Shown here in pieces: positions 23,840 to 35,639 of a stretch of DNA of 64,000 nt (positions are counted from its first letter, which is position 1; each line of letters begins with the position of its first letter). The stretch is taken from contig CAMPDV010000127.1 in NCBI GenBank assembly GCA_946699065.1, positions 124,001 to 188,000 of the forward strand. The letters are read 5' to 3'. This DNA is from Loxodes magnus (lineage: Eukaryota; Ciliophora; Karyorelictea; Loxodida; Loxodidae). Made by a program: the position numbers and the translations under genes. Below the pieces are notes generated by a model that saw only the letters and a program-made list of their open reading frames with translations, had not been told where the DNA came from and searched no databases.

Positions 23840-23995
23840 TTTTTTAAGCCAATAATATAAAAGTTTTTTAATTAATAAAAAAGCAAACACTTCATAAAAC
23901 AACAAATATAATTACAATTAAACATTCATTTAAATGATTAACCAATATCTTATATCTTTAATCGTAAAATTAAATTAAGTCAAATCATAAGTTAC

Positions 23996-25067
23996 TCAAC
24001 TCGAAACTCTCCACTTTCTTATCGTATTGTCACCATCTCCCGATACCAACCATCTATTATCAACACTCAATGCTATAGAAGATATTGAATTTGTATGCCC
24101 TTACAAAGTCTATATACACTCACCCTTATCAAAGTTCCATATCTTGATTGTTTTATCGTAAGATCCAGAAAATATAACACTTGAATCAACACTTAGCTGA
24201 ATACTTGATACAGAACTTGAGTGACCTTGTAGAGTACGAATACACTTACCAGAAGATAAGTCCCATATCTTTATAGTCCTGTCACTAGAGCTAGATATGA
24301 AATATCTATTATCCTTAGACATTATTACCGATCTAACTGAATTTGAATGCCCAGTAAGAGTTCGCACAGTCTGACCAGTCTAGAAATCCCAAATCTTTAT
24401 AGTTTTATCCCAAGATCCCGATATAATATATCTAGAGTCATAGGAGATTACTACCGAATAAACTGTATTAGTATGCCCAGTTAATGTTCTTTGAAGAGCA
24501 CCATTGGGGAAATTTCAGATCTTTATGGTGTTGTCAGCAGATCCTGATACAATATAGTTAGATTCCGGGGAGATCACTACCGAGTAAATTGAAGAAGTAT
24601 GTCCTGTTAAAGTTCTTAGGAGAGAACCAGTCTATGAATTTCAGATCTTTATGGTTTTGTCATCAGATCCTGATACAATATAGTTAGAGTCCGGGGAGAT
24701 TACTACCGATAAAACAAATGAAGTATGTCCTGTTATAGTTCTTTGGAGAATACCTGTCTGGAAATTCCAGATCTTTATCGAATTTTCAGGATATCCTGAA
24801 ACTGATACAATTTAGTTTAGATTCCTTGATATGGTGACAGAGAAAACACTTGAAAAGTGACCAGTAAGGATTTGATCTAAAAAATATTAAAGAAATACCT
24901 TTACTTTGGTCATAACTGATCTTGTTTATTAGCTTTTAGTAGCATAAGTTGGGCAGAATTTCATACTTAAAATGAAGTAGAGATATTTTCCCTAAAATGT
25001 GGCTTCTCGCTCTTAAGATTTTTCTTAAAAAAATACATTTAATGAATTGCTTTTCTTTTTTCTCCAT
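23996..25067 (-). CDS. WD40 seven-bladed beta-propeller protein, copy C
   Basis: ATG complementary to 25065-25067; intron 24877-24898; TGA complementary to 23996-23998. Length 1072 nt, exactly as copy B, giving 349 residues. Seven blades; the last reads SGDGDNTIRKWRVSS before the TGA. It differs from copy A by very few substitutions (for example WDLSSG here, WDFSSG in A). TGA encodes Trp in blades 2 and 3. Conservation of length and frame in all copies argues that they are functional genes rather than pseudogenes. Confidence 0.9.
24877..24898 (-). other. 22-nt intron in WD40 copy C
   Basis: Identical to the intron of copy A and in the same phase. Confidence 0.75.
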
Positions 25068-26420
25068 TTTAATTTTTATAACTTACTTCAATAACTATTT
25101 AATTAAAATAACTTCACTTAATAATTTTCCTTACTTAATTTCAATATAATTAAACAATTAAATTATTTATTAAGCATACTTATAAATATCTTATTTCTAA
25201 AACATTGATTTTTCTATTTTTGTCTTAAAACAAGGCAAGTTATAAAACTAATAGTGTACATACTTTTACAATTTTAATTATTTTATATCTTTTTACTTTT
25301 AAATAAAAGGATAGATTATTATTTCAAAAGTTTATAACGAATATTTATATCCTTAATACAATAACTTTAATATGCATTTATTAGTTACTACTTATTTGTG
25401 CTTTAAATCAAAGACTCTTAATAAAAAAACCTTATTTCGTTGTAGACCCTTTTAAATCATAAATAAAATACTACCCTTTTTTTAAGGCTACTGCTATTAA
25501 TTATTGTTTTTCACTTACATTTAATCAAAAAAAATGATTTATTTAAGCTATTTACTAATTAAAAAAAGTAAATAAAATAAGTTTCTTATTAATTAGTTTG
25601 AATAAATATTAAAAAACATAAAATTACTTAAAACTAAGTATTTTAAGAATTTATAAGATAAACTCTTTTAATTTCCCACTTTCTTACTACTATTTCATTA
25701 AACCTTTTACTTATAAAGGTCTCTCTTATAATAATAAACTAAATTTATTAGCCATATTTAATGTTGATTCTAAGCAAAAGATATAAAAGTAATAAATATA
25801 AGTAGTAGAAAGTAAATATTTAAACTAACTAGAAATGGTGTATCAGTATTTTTAGTTTATAATTATTAAATAGTAATATTTAATTTTATTATTAAAATAA
25901 GCTTTAATATGTTTAATTATGTCTATTAAATACTTAAAATTTTATCCTTTTAGCTTTATTAGTTATTAATTAATTTCTCTTTAATTTATAAAGATATTAG
26001 ATTAGTTATAATTAATACATTTAGTATACTTTCTCTTTTTATAGTAAACTAATATTATATTTGTTATTTATGTTATTTTTGGAATTATCATTTCTAATTA
26101 ATAATACCTAAATTATTCTAGATTATTTAAAGATAAAAACTTAATTCTATTATTATATACAAGTCTATATTATATTGCTACCACTATTAATACTCTCTTT
26201 CTCAAAATTACTTCTTTGCTATTAAGAAAATTATAACCTTTTAAGATAGAAAACATAATTTTAATGTCTTCTATTACTATTTTCTGAATTAATAGAAAGA
26301 GTAAACTTAACATAATATGTTTCTTTGTAATAAGTATTAGATAATATAAGTATTAGATTAGATAATATAAAGTATTTAAATCTAATCTAATAGATTATTA
26401 TTTACTTTTAATACATTTTA
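25068..26420 (-). repeat. Upstream block of WD40 unit, copy C
   Basis: Counterpart of 998-2345. With copy D it forms inverted arms; the match ends at about 26420/32990, leaving a spacer of about 6.6 kb. Confidence 0.75.
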
Positions 26421-26489
26421 TCTACCAAACTTTAAACTAATACACATATATGAGGCAGTTACAAATTTGATTACTGAATACGTAATCAA

Positions 26490-26782
26490 TAAGAAAAACT
26501 GAAGTAATAAATAGACTTTATAGTATAAGATTACATTAAAGAAATATTAGAAAAAAGGAAGAAAAGATGAATTGAAAGAATTTTATCATATTAACAAGTA
26601 ATTGGCAACATTTTTTGGGGATCTTATGAACATACGTTATTATATAATTAATTAACTAAACAAAGAAAATAGAAACTAAGCAAGAGGAATTTTAGAGAAA
26701 AGTTGAATATAATCTAAGATAAGTGAAAAAAAGATTAATGGATAGTGAAAATGAATTAAGAACTCAAATTTAGCGTAACAAA
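26490..26782 (+). pseudogene. LINE ORF2 C-terminal relic, duplicate copy
   Basis: Same sequence as 2430-2725 with a few substitutions; see that entry. Confidence 0.45.
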
Positions 26783-28607
26783 ATTTTTAATTAATTAATT
26801 ATATATATTATGCTTAATTAAAAGCCAAGCATAAGCTAAAATTATATCTTATTTAAATCACTAATCTTTATTTAAATTTTATTAGATTGCATTATCTCAT
26901 TTCTACTAATCAGATGCTCACATCAATTACCATTATAAAATCAATCAACTAAACTAAAATTAAGTCTCTAAAAACTAAAAGCAGCTATCTTATAAAATAG
27001 CTATGAATTAAACCTTTCAAAAATTACTTATTTATACTAAATTTATTATCTCTCTTAATATTAAGCCTTTAGCTTTAACTTACTTTACATCTCTTAACTA
27101 AAACTAAAATTTATTCTATTAATAAGCTATTTTACTTTATCAAATTAAGGATCACATTTTTAATCATTCTAGATGTTGCTGTTAACCAATAAAATTAAAG
27201 CTAGTTAAACATTATTCAAGAAAAGGATAACAGTGATAATATGATTAAAAGCTAATGAAAATTTATAATCTAATAAAATAAGAACTTCATTAAATCAACC
27301 AAAATAAATTAAACCTAGAAAATTTATAACTAAGTAAATTATATTTAAGTTAAAGCTGGAATTTTAGATTGCAATTTTGATGAAAATTACCTTCAAAAGC
27401 TGAAAAAGTGTATGAAATAGCTATTGCATAAAACAATTTTAGGAAAGATAAATAGATTAAAACAAAAGATAAAATGAGAGAAACAACAATAATAAAAAGA
27501 AAATTTAAGAAAAAAAATTAAGATACTATAAAATTAAAAGAAGGCCTAAATCTATTGATAAAGTTATTCTGTGTAATTTTTCTGCTAGATATCAGCGCTA
27601 AAAGAAAAAGAAATATAATGCATGCTGAATATAAACGTAACTATGAATAGAAAACTAGAAAAAAAGTTGAATAACCATAAATTCAAGCAGTACTTGTTTC
27701 TAATGAGTAGAATTAACATTCGATATATCACTGTAGAAATTCGAACAAAACTTAAAAGAACAAGAATTAGATCTCTAATTGCGATTTATAAGGATGTTAT
27801 GATAATTTTGAGTGCGTGCTTTGGCTTATTTAATCCTTTAGAGTTTTTTCAAACCTAAATTTTAATTTATTTTTTGCCTTTATTCAAAATTAATTGCATA
27901 TTTTTTTATTTCTTAGTGTTTCTCAATTAAATTTATACATTTTCATAGCTGTTCTATTTCTTAACTTTATAATTTTTGCATTAAAAAATTCCAACAGCTG
28001 AGAAATATAATATCTAAGAATAAATCTTAGGATATTAATCTGAATATCAATGAAGACTAATTTATATAAGCAGACTATTATCATTTAGTACCTATAGGTA
28101 TTAGCTTATTTTCTTAAATTTCTTTAATAATTCATCTTCCTCTGATTTATTATAAATTTTACATTCATCATTAAAACTTTCTTCAATTGATGAACTAATT
28201 AGTCTTATTATCTTACCAATTAAGATTCTAATTAGCTTTATGCTTCTAATTTTTCTAAATTTACAAATACTTACTCTTTTATTATTTTAAGCCTCTTGCA
28301 ATATAGATTGTCTTTCATATTATTACACTTTTTATACAGTTCCGTCTTTTATAAATTTTACTTCTCATCTAATCTCCAATGAGATATTTCTATAGTAATG
28401 TTTAGCTGTATAGGTAAATATTCATGCTAATTATTTTTATAATTGGAGTCTTGGACTATCTATGTTCTGTTTACTTAAAAAGCTTAAATTACTTTATTAA
28501 TTTTTAATAATTTAAGACTTCACTGTAATGAAGGGTTATTAATGAACTCTTTTCTTGGCTCTATTTTAATAAATAAACACTTACATTTTTTAATTTTAGA
28601 TTAAATT
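26783..28607. other. Duplicate of 2726-4549, no confident gene
   Basis: Includes the same 78-codon frame at 27622-27858, identical to 3564-3800. Its conservation is explained by the segmental duplication and is not independent evidence of coding. Confidence 0.4.
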
Positions 28608-30330
28608 TATTAAAAAGAAGAAAAAGAATTAATCCTTAATTTATTGAAGCAAGTAAATCATTATCAACTTAATAAATCTTACTAAGCGATTTTAATAGCT
28701 CTAGAGATTAAATGTCATTATAAATCAGTTATAGAATCAGTAAAACCTACCATTTTATGAAACTATTTGTAAGCATGTAGTGAACAGTTAACTTGCAAGA
28801 TTGAGGAAGAGATTTAATTCTTAATGGAATAATATAAACATTAGAAGTAACAAGTGAAGACTATGATGAGAACACTTTAATATCACTAATATATATAATT
28901 ATAACTTAATTTAATACAACTTAAAGGTGTAAATTTCAAGCTCCACTGAAAATTCTTAAATGGTATCATGCTGAAATAACGATTCTTAAAAATACTAGGA
29001 CTAACTTAAAGAGACAATTTTTAAGCTGAAAAGAAGATTTCAAATAAGATGTTTAAAAGGATTGAAGTTAATTAAAGAGTTTATCTGAAAATTGTAGTTT
29101 AAATTCAAGGATTTTATAGAAGTCAATTCTCCATTGGCCTGAACATCAAGAACTCCAAAAAGCAAAAATAACTAAAGAGAATAGAAGCGGAAAAAGAAGA
29201 GTTTAGGAACACATTGTAGATATGAAATAATGATTTAAGCCTTTAAGTGAACTTGATTTATCTAATACCTTTAACATTTATTGAATTATTTAGAATAAGA
29301 ACATTAGTTTGCTTGGCTATCTTTTAATAATATTTAAATTTTAATCTTTTAGCTATAAAGCATTAGAGCAAAATCATAGTATCATCTTATCTAAAAATAA
29401 GGAATGAATTAAAATAATAATAATAAGACTCAAGTTTAGATAAAGGAAATTAGTATAATTTTAAGAGAAAGGAGAATAATAATATTAGAAGACTTCTTAA
29501 CTAAAAGTATTTCTATTAATAAATATATTAAATTGAATATCTTTAATTTAATATAAATCTTCATTAAATAAAAGAAAGATTCTTATTTCATTTAAATTAA
29601 AGAAATAAATAAATTAACTGGGAACAATAAATGTTTTATTACCTTCTAAACTTCACTAAAATCTTAACTCCATCTAAACTGACTGAAAAACTATCCCAAA
29701 ATAAGGATTTGAGACTTAGCAAGTAAATAAGAATAACAATTATAATTTGCAAATTAGAAATTTTAACTCATAAATCAAAAAGAAATTAATAGACATCAAA
29801 AATAAAATCTTTAGACTTTAAGGCTTAATGAAGCTATTGGAAATTATTTCTATTTGAAAAAGAAAAGGGATTAATTAGGTAGAATAAGAGTAAGAAACTA
29901 CAAAAATACCTGCTAAAAATAAAATCTAAGAAGTATAAAATAAAAAAATAGGAAATATTATAACCAGTTTTAATTATGAATTTGAGGATTCAGAAAAATC
30001 TTCACAAAATAAAAAATACCTCATTAATTCATTACAAAAGTGGCAAAAAATAGATAAAGTAAGATAATTAAAGACCATTGAATGAGTTACAGCCTTCAGT
30101 TCAATAAATGGGAGGTGAAAAATATAATTTAGAGAAAGATCTTTAATGTAGAGAATAAGAACAGCTTAGGAAATAAGACTCAAATAAAAAGTATCTATAA
30201 ATCAAAATCAATCTAGAAAGCCAATTTTTATTTTGTCTAGTAAATTTTTGTTAGCATGTTCTGATAGAAAGGGATTGAGGGATTTTTAACAATGATTTTA
30301 CATAATTATTTAAGATGTCTTAAACCTAGA
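28608..30330 (+). CDS. Possible hypothetical protein gene, duplicate copy
   Basis: Counterpart of 4550-6330. It carries extra bases near 29353 and 29803 relative to the left copy, plus a compensated pair near 29980-30015 (FNYEFEDSEKSSQNKKYL here). No family recognised; truncated at the duplication border. Confidence 0.25.
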
Positions 30331-30495
30331 ATTAGAAAACTTTGATTTTAATTATAAATTAGATACAATTGCATTAATTATTAAATATTAATTATTATTA
30401 ATTATTTTTCTATGAAATTAACTTTATAAAAATAATAAATTTAAGATATTTTAATAAATTTTAAATAATATTATTATATATATATATATTTTTTA

Positions 30496-31003
30496 AAACC
30501 GCCATAGTTGTTCGAAGGTGAACAAGAAGGTCATCTTCATCAAAGGTTGGGGAAGTTAAGTACCCATAATCGACTTTATGTCTTCCTCTGCTTTGGTTTG
30601 GCCTCGAGACATAAGATTCTTAGACCTTCGACACTGGCTTGGCTTCGTTTATTTTTAATTCTGGAACGAAAAAGAAATAATATTGCGAGCTTCATCAGAG
30701 GTGGGGAATTTAAGTACCCATAATTGACACATGTCGTCCTCTGCTTTGGTGATGCAATGAGACACAATCCTGCCATGTCCTTGGACCTCCAGCAAGTATT
30801 AAAGATTACGAGTATTCTAAAATTATATCAGTATTGAATATTTTTATCAGTACTGAATAATTATACCAGTATTGAACAAGGTTTATCAGTATCTGATAAT
30901 TTTATCAGTAACAAACATTCTTGTCAGTATGAAACATTTTTTTTAAAGAGCTGCGCATCAACGAGAGTGCTACGCGCTCTATAATCAAATTTATTTATTT
31001 ATA
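30496..31003 (+). mobile_element. SINE with duplicated head, minisatellite body and LINE-type tail
   Basis: Starts AAACCGCCATAG, with hairpin TTGTTC/GAACAA at the 5' end. A head unit of about 105 nt (TCAAAGGTTGGGGAAGTTAA at about 30540; CAGAGGTGGGGAATTTAAG at about 30695) occurs twice, separated by about 60 nt unique to this copy. The body is a 6-7-fold repeat of about 18-20 nt around TTTATCAGTATTGAAC (30820-30930). The 3' end has a GAGC...GCTC hairpin at 30948-30979 and an ATTTATTTAT tail. The last 55 nt match the 3' end of LINE L4. The overlapping open frames at 30508-30776 are not genes. Confidence 0.7.
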
Positions 31004-32268
31004 ATAATATTATTTTTCGCTTTTAATTTGTAATTATAAATGAGTAAGTTTTATAAAACTAATTACCAGAAATTTTTATTTTAGATTAAAATACTTAAAT
31101 AATATTAAATTTTTAAATAAATAAGAATAATATTCAAATTTACTGTAATTTATATTTTATTTTCTTAATACAAATTTATCAAAAGGTTTAATCTTATTTT
31201 ATTTGTATATCTATTGTTCTTTGACAATCTTTAACTCTATTTTAATAAAAAATACTCCTAGTTTCATATTTTTTTATTTATAGTCATATTTTAATCAATA
31301 AAATTAAAAAATAAATATGCTTTTAATTAAAAATTTTAATTAATTTTGCTAATTTACTTAATATATAAAGTTAGAATTCTAATATTTAAATAGAATTATT
31401 TTTAAAAATGAAGCTAATTTCATATTAAGTTTAGAAAATAAAAAATTAAATATTTTTACTTATTTATTCAAATATTGAAAAGTTTCCACTTAAGTAGAAG
31501 TTTAAAATTTGAAACTAATAAAAAATTAGTACTTGTACCATAATATACATCCTTAAAGGATGAAAAATAGTAAAAATAAACTATCTTCGAATAGGCTGAT
31601 TATAAAGGACTGAGAGTTAGAGAATTTGTTAACATTTTTAATTTTTTATATTTTGAAACTGAAAATTTCTAAGAATAATTATTTTTATGTTGAATTTCTT
31701 TATATCAAAGCCAATCGATGCCAGATTTGTAAGATTTTTAACATTCTTTAATATTTATCTTTATCACAAATATTGTTAAATATAAAATTTTAAATTATAA
31801 TTTTTTTAATTTTTAAGATAATTAATTTATACATTATTTTTTTCTTTTAGTAATATTTTTAAATAATTTAATAGAAGTTGATAGTATCAATTAAATCATT
31901 AGTAAATTTTATATTCATTTTTTATAGAAAAATTTAATTTCTTAAATTTTCCTTATAATTTTTCATTTAACTTTTTAAAATATTTTACTACATTTCTAAG
32001 GTAAAAATCTAGATTACATAATTGATTATATTTTTGATCTAAAGATTAATAGAATATTTAATATATTTATTTAAAATATAATTTAAAATTATAAATGTTC
32101 TTAATATTTTTTAAATTATATTTAATTAATGCTTTTGCATTTATTTTTGTTTTTTATTAAATATTAAGAGATTTTATATAATAAATTGTTTTAAATTTTT
32201 ATTAAATAAAAAGAAAAATATTAATTATCCTTATTTTAATTTAAATTATTATTCTTCATTAATAAGAA
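31004..32268. other. Extremely A+T-rich spacer, nothing recognised
   Basis: Long runs of A/T without repeats shared with other parts of the window and without a supportable frame. Confidence 0.4.
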
Positions 32269-32690
32269 ATGCAATCACAGCTTTATTAAATATTTTATCT
32301 AGAGGATAAGAAAATTTCTTATTAGTATCTAATTAAAACTATCTTTAACTAGTTAAAGTACTTAGAATATTTGCAAGTACAGTTAAAGTAAAAAGGAATT
32401 TTCTTTTAAGTTTTTATGAATTATTATTACTAAATGAGCTAGTAAAGGAGGCTATATATTAAAATCTTGATTAAAGATAAATAGAGGATTTTAGATATGG
32501 AAATAATTGACTCTATTGAAGATTTAAGCTAGCTTTTCTTGATTTGACTATAGCAAAGAATAATGTTTTCTTTTGACTATTTATTTTAGTACATATAATT
32601 ACCTAAATATTATATTTTTAGAACTAGTATCATTAATACTTTAAATTTAATATATTCTTATACTCACTAAAATTTTTAAACTTAGATAAA
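32269..32690 (+). CDS. Possible hypothetical protein
   Basis: ATG at 32269 opens a frame reading MQSQLYQIFYLEDKKISYQY, later KDKQRILDMEIIDSIEDLSQ, for about 135 codons under the alternative code. Residue mix is natural (Gln, Leu, Ile, Asp rich). No domain recognised. It lies in the spacer between WD40 C and D. The end is not fixed. Confidence 0.3.
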
Positions 32691-32989
32691 TTAAGACTAA
32701 ATATTTTACAAAATGTACCTTTTTATCTGTTTTCAAAACGAAAGTTAATTACAAAAAAAAGATAATAAAAATGAATATATAAATATAATTTAAATTTATG
32801 AAAATTATAAATAATCTAAAATTTAAACTTATTTTAGTGCCTATATTTCAAATAATTCTAGAACTATCTATATCATCTTTTTATGTTTAAATCTTTTGTA
32901 ATAAGATTAATAAATGATGATGTGCTATAAAGCAAAACATAGAGAATTGTTGATTAGGGACAGAAAGATATAGAATAATAGTAGACTAA

Positions 32990-33871
32990 TAAAATGTATT
33001 AAAAGTAAATAATAATCTATTAGATTAGTTTTAAATACTTTATATTAGCTAATCTAATACTTATATTATCTCATACTTATTACAAACAAACATATTATGT
33101 TATTTTTACTCTTTCTATTAATTCAGAAAATAGTAAAAGAAGATATTAAAATTATGTTTTCTATCTTAAAAGGTTATAATTTTCTTAATAGCAAAGAAGT
33201 AATTTTGAGAAAGAGAGTATTAATAGTGGTAGCAATATAATATAGACTTGTATATAATAATAGAATTAAGTTTTTATCTTTAAATAATCTAGAATAATTT
33301 AGGTATTATTAATTAGAAATGATAATTCCAAAAATAACATAAATAACAAATATAATATTAGTTTACTATAAAAAGAGAAAGTATACTAAATGTATTAATT
33401 ATAACTAATCTAATATCTTTATAAATTAAAGAGAAATTAATAACGGTAGATTTAAAAAAATTGTAATATTTTATTTATCATTTAAAAGGATCTACAACGA
33501 AATAAGGTTTTCTTATTAAGAGTTTTTGATTTAAAGCACAAATAAGTAGTAACTAATAAATGTATATTAAAGTTATTGTAATAAGGATATAAATCTTCAT
33601 TATAAACTTTTGAAATAATAACTTATCCTTTTATTTTAAAGTAAAAAGATATAAAATAATTAAAATTGTAAAAGCATGTACTATAAGTTTAATATCTTGT
33701 CTTGTTTTAAGACAAAAATAGAATTTTTAAATAAATGTTTTAGAAATAAGATATTTATAAGTATGCTTAATAAATAAATAATTTAATTGTTTAATTGTAT
33801 TGAAATGAGTCAGTAAAATTTATTGAGTTATTTTAATTAAAAAGTTATAGAAGTAAGTTATAAAAATTAAA
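32990..33871 (+). repeat. Upstream block of WD40 unit, copy D (internally deleted)
   Basis: Homologous to 10480-11769 but lacks about 460 bp corresponding to roughly 10890-11350; the junction is near 33440. Confidence 0.75.
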
Positions 33872-34944
33872 ATGGAGAAAAAAGAAAAGCAATTTATTAA
33901 AAGTATTTTTTTAAGAAAACTCTTAAGAGCGAGAAACCACATTTTAGGGAAAATATCTCTACTTCATTTTAAGTATGAAATTCTGCCTAATTTATGCTAC
34001 TAAAAACTAATAAACAAGATCAGTTATGACCAAAGTTAAGGTATTTCTTTAATATTTTTTTAGACTAAGTCCTCACTGGTCACATTTCACGTGTTTGGTC
34101 GGTAGCTATATCAAGTGACCTAAATTGAATTGTATCAGGTTCAGAATATCTTGAAAATTTGATAAAGATCTGGAATTTCCAGACAGGTACTCTCCAAAGA
34201 ACTTTGTCGGGACATACTGATTACATTTACTGTGTAATAATCTCCTCAGACTCTAACTACATTGTATCAGCATCTGCTGACAACAAAATAAAGATCTGAA
34301 ATTTCCACAATGGTGCTCTCATAAGAACTTTAATGGGGCATACTTCTCATGTTTACTCGGTAGCAATCTCTTATGACTCTAGCTATATAGTATCAGGATC
34401 TCATGACAAAACCTTAAAGATCTGAAATTTTCACAATGGTGCTCTCCAAAGAACTATAACGGGACATACTAACTGAGTTTGATCGGTAATAATCTCCTAT
34501 GACTCTGGATATATTATATCGGGATCTTGGGATAAAACTATAAAGATTTGGGATTTCTAGACTGGTCAGCCTGTGCGAACTCTTACTGGGCATTCAGACT
34601 GAGTTTTATCAGTAATAGTGTCTAAGGATAATAGGTATATCATATCAGGTTCTGGTGACAGTACTATTAAGATATGGGACTTCTCTTCTGGTTAGTGTAT
34701 TCGTACTCTTTAAGGTCATGCAGGTGGTGTACGTAGTATTCAGTTAAGTGTTGATTCAAGTGTTATCTTTTCTGGTTCAAGGGATAAAGCAATCAAGATA
34801 TGGAGCTTTGATAAAGGTGAGTGTATATAGACTTTATAAGGGCATACATCGTATATATATTCTATAGCATTGAGTGTTGATAATAGATGGTTGGTATCGG
34901 GAGCTAGTGACAAGACAATTAGAAAGTGGAGGATTTCGAGTTGA
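33872..34944 (+). CDS. WD40 seven-bladed beta-propeller protein, copy D
   Basis: ATG at 33872; intron 34041-34063 (23 nt, one T longer than the others); TGA at 34942-34944; 349 residues. Blades begin GHISRVWSV, GHTDYIYCV, GHTSHVYSV, GHTNWVWSV, GHSDWVLSV, GHAGGVRSI and GHTSYIYSI. TGA must be Trp in NWVWSV (twice), SDWVLS and several KIW motifs; TAA/TAG are Gln in QCIRTLQGH and ECIQTLQGH. This copy differs from A, B and C mainly at the residues just after GH, the positions expected on the top face of a propeller. Most diverged copy together with E. Confidence 0.9.
34041..34063 (+). other. 23-nt intron in WD40 copy D
   Basis: Same site and phase as the 22-nt intron of the other copies with one extra T in the T run; removal keeps the frame to the final TGA, and the CDS is exactly 1 nt longer than copies B and C. 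Confidence 0.75.
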
Positions 34945-35510
34945 GAAACTTATGATTTGTTTTAATTAAATTTTACGATTAAAGATATAAGATATTGGTA
35001 ATGCATTTAAATGAATGTTTAATGTTAATTATGTTTTTAGTTTTATGAAGTGTTTGCTTTATATATTTATTAAAAAATTTTTATATTCTAAAATATTCTC
35101 GGGTCAAAAAAAAGGTTGAGTAATATAGGTTATTGAAAATTAGTGAGGTATGTTGATTTAAAGTGGTAATGTTTAAAAATATTTTAAATATAATTTTGTT
35201 AAATGAAAACGTATAATAAACATAAGTTTCTTTTTATTCTATAAAATTTTATAGATTTATTTTTATATTTTGTAAAAATTTCAATTTGAGTAAAAATTTT
35301 TTTTTCGTGAAGTAGTTAAAATATTATTTATAAGGTTAAAGTTAGTTTATAATCTTGATTATAATTAAAAAATTTAATTAAGTATTTTATTTATTTTATT
35401 TTAAATTAAATTAAATTTTGTTTTTTATTATTTATTTTTATGATTGATATTTAATATTGATTATTATTATAATTAATTAATTATTTCTATTTATTATTAT
35501 TATAAAACTT
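34945..35510 (+). repeat. Downstream block of WD40 unit, copy D
   Basis: Homologous to 12842-13320. It is cut off by LINE L2; its continuation (the A/T-tract block) reappears at 41835 on the far side of L2. Confidence 0.7.
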
Positions 35511-35639
35511 TAAATTTTAAAAAAATTAAAATAAAATAAAAGAGTTTCAATATTTAGAAATATTGGGACATACTTGTAATACTTATAACCTAGGCTATAA
35601 ATATTGCAAATATGTTAAATATAAAAGTTTTATATTTGT

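Larger units (their letters stand above)
24071..30340. repeat. Segmental duplication, right copy (matches 1-6300)
   Basis: Same content and order as 1-6300: WD40 gene, upstream block, LINE tail, possible gene. Near identity over 6.27 kb makes it very young, subject to gene conversion, or an assembly duplicate. Confidence 0.9.

Noticed and set aside
30508..30776. Overlapping frames on both strands
   Set aside because: Both lie inside the SINE head duplication.
30820..30930. Regular 18-20-nt repeats that might suggest a CRISPR array
   Set aside because: Units are degenerate, have no unique spacers, and recur as the body of a SINE; the genome is eukaryotic.
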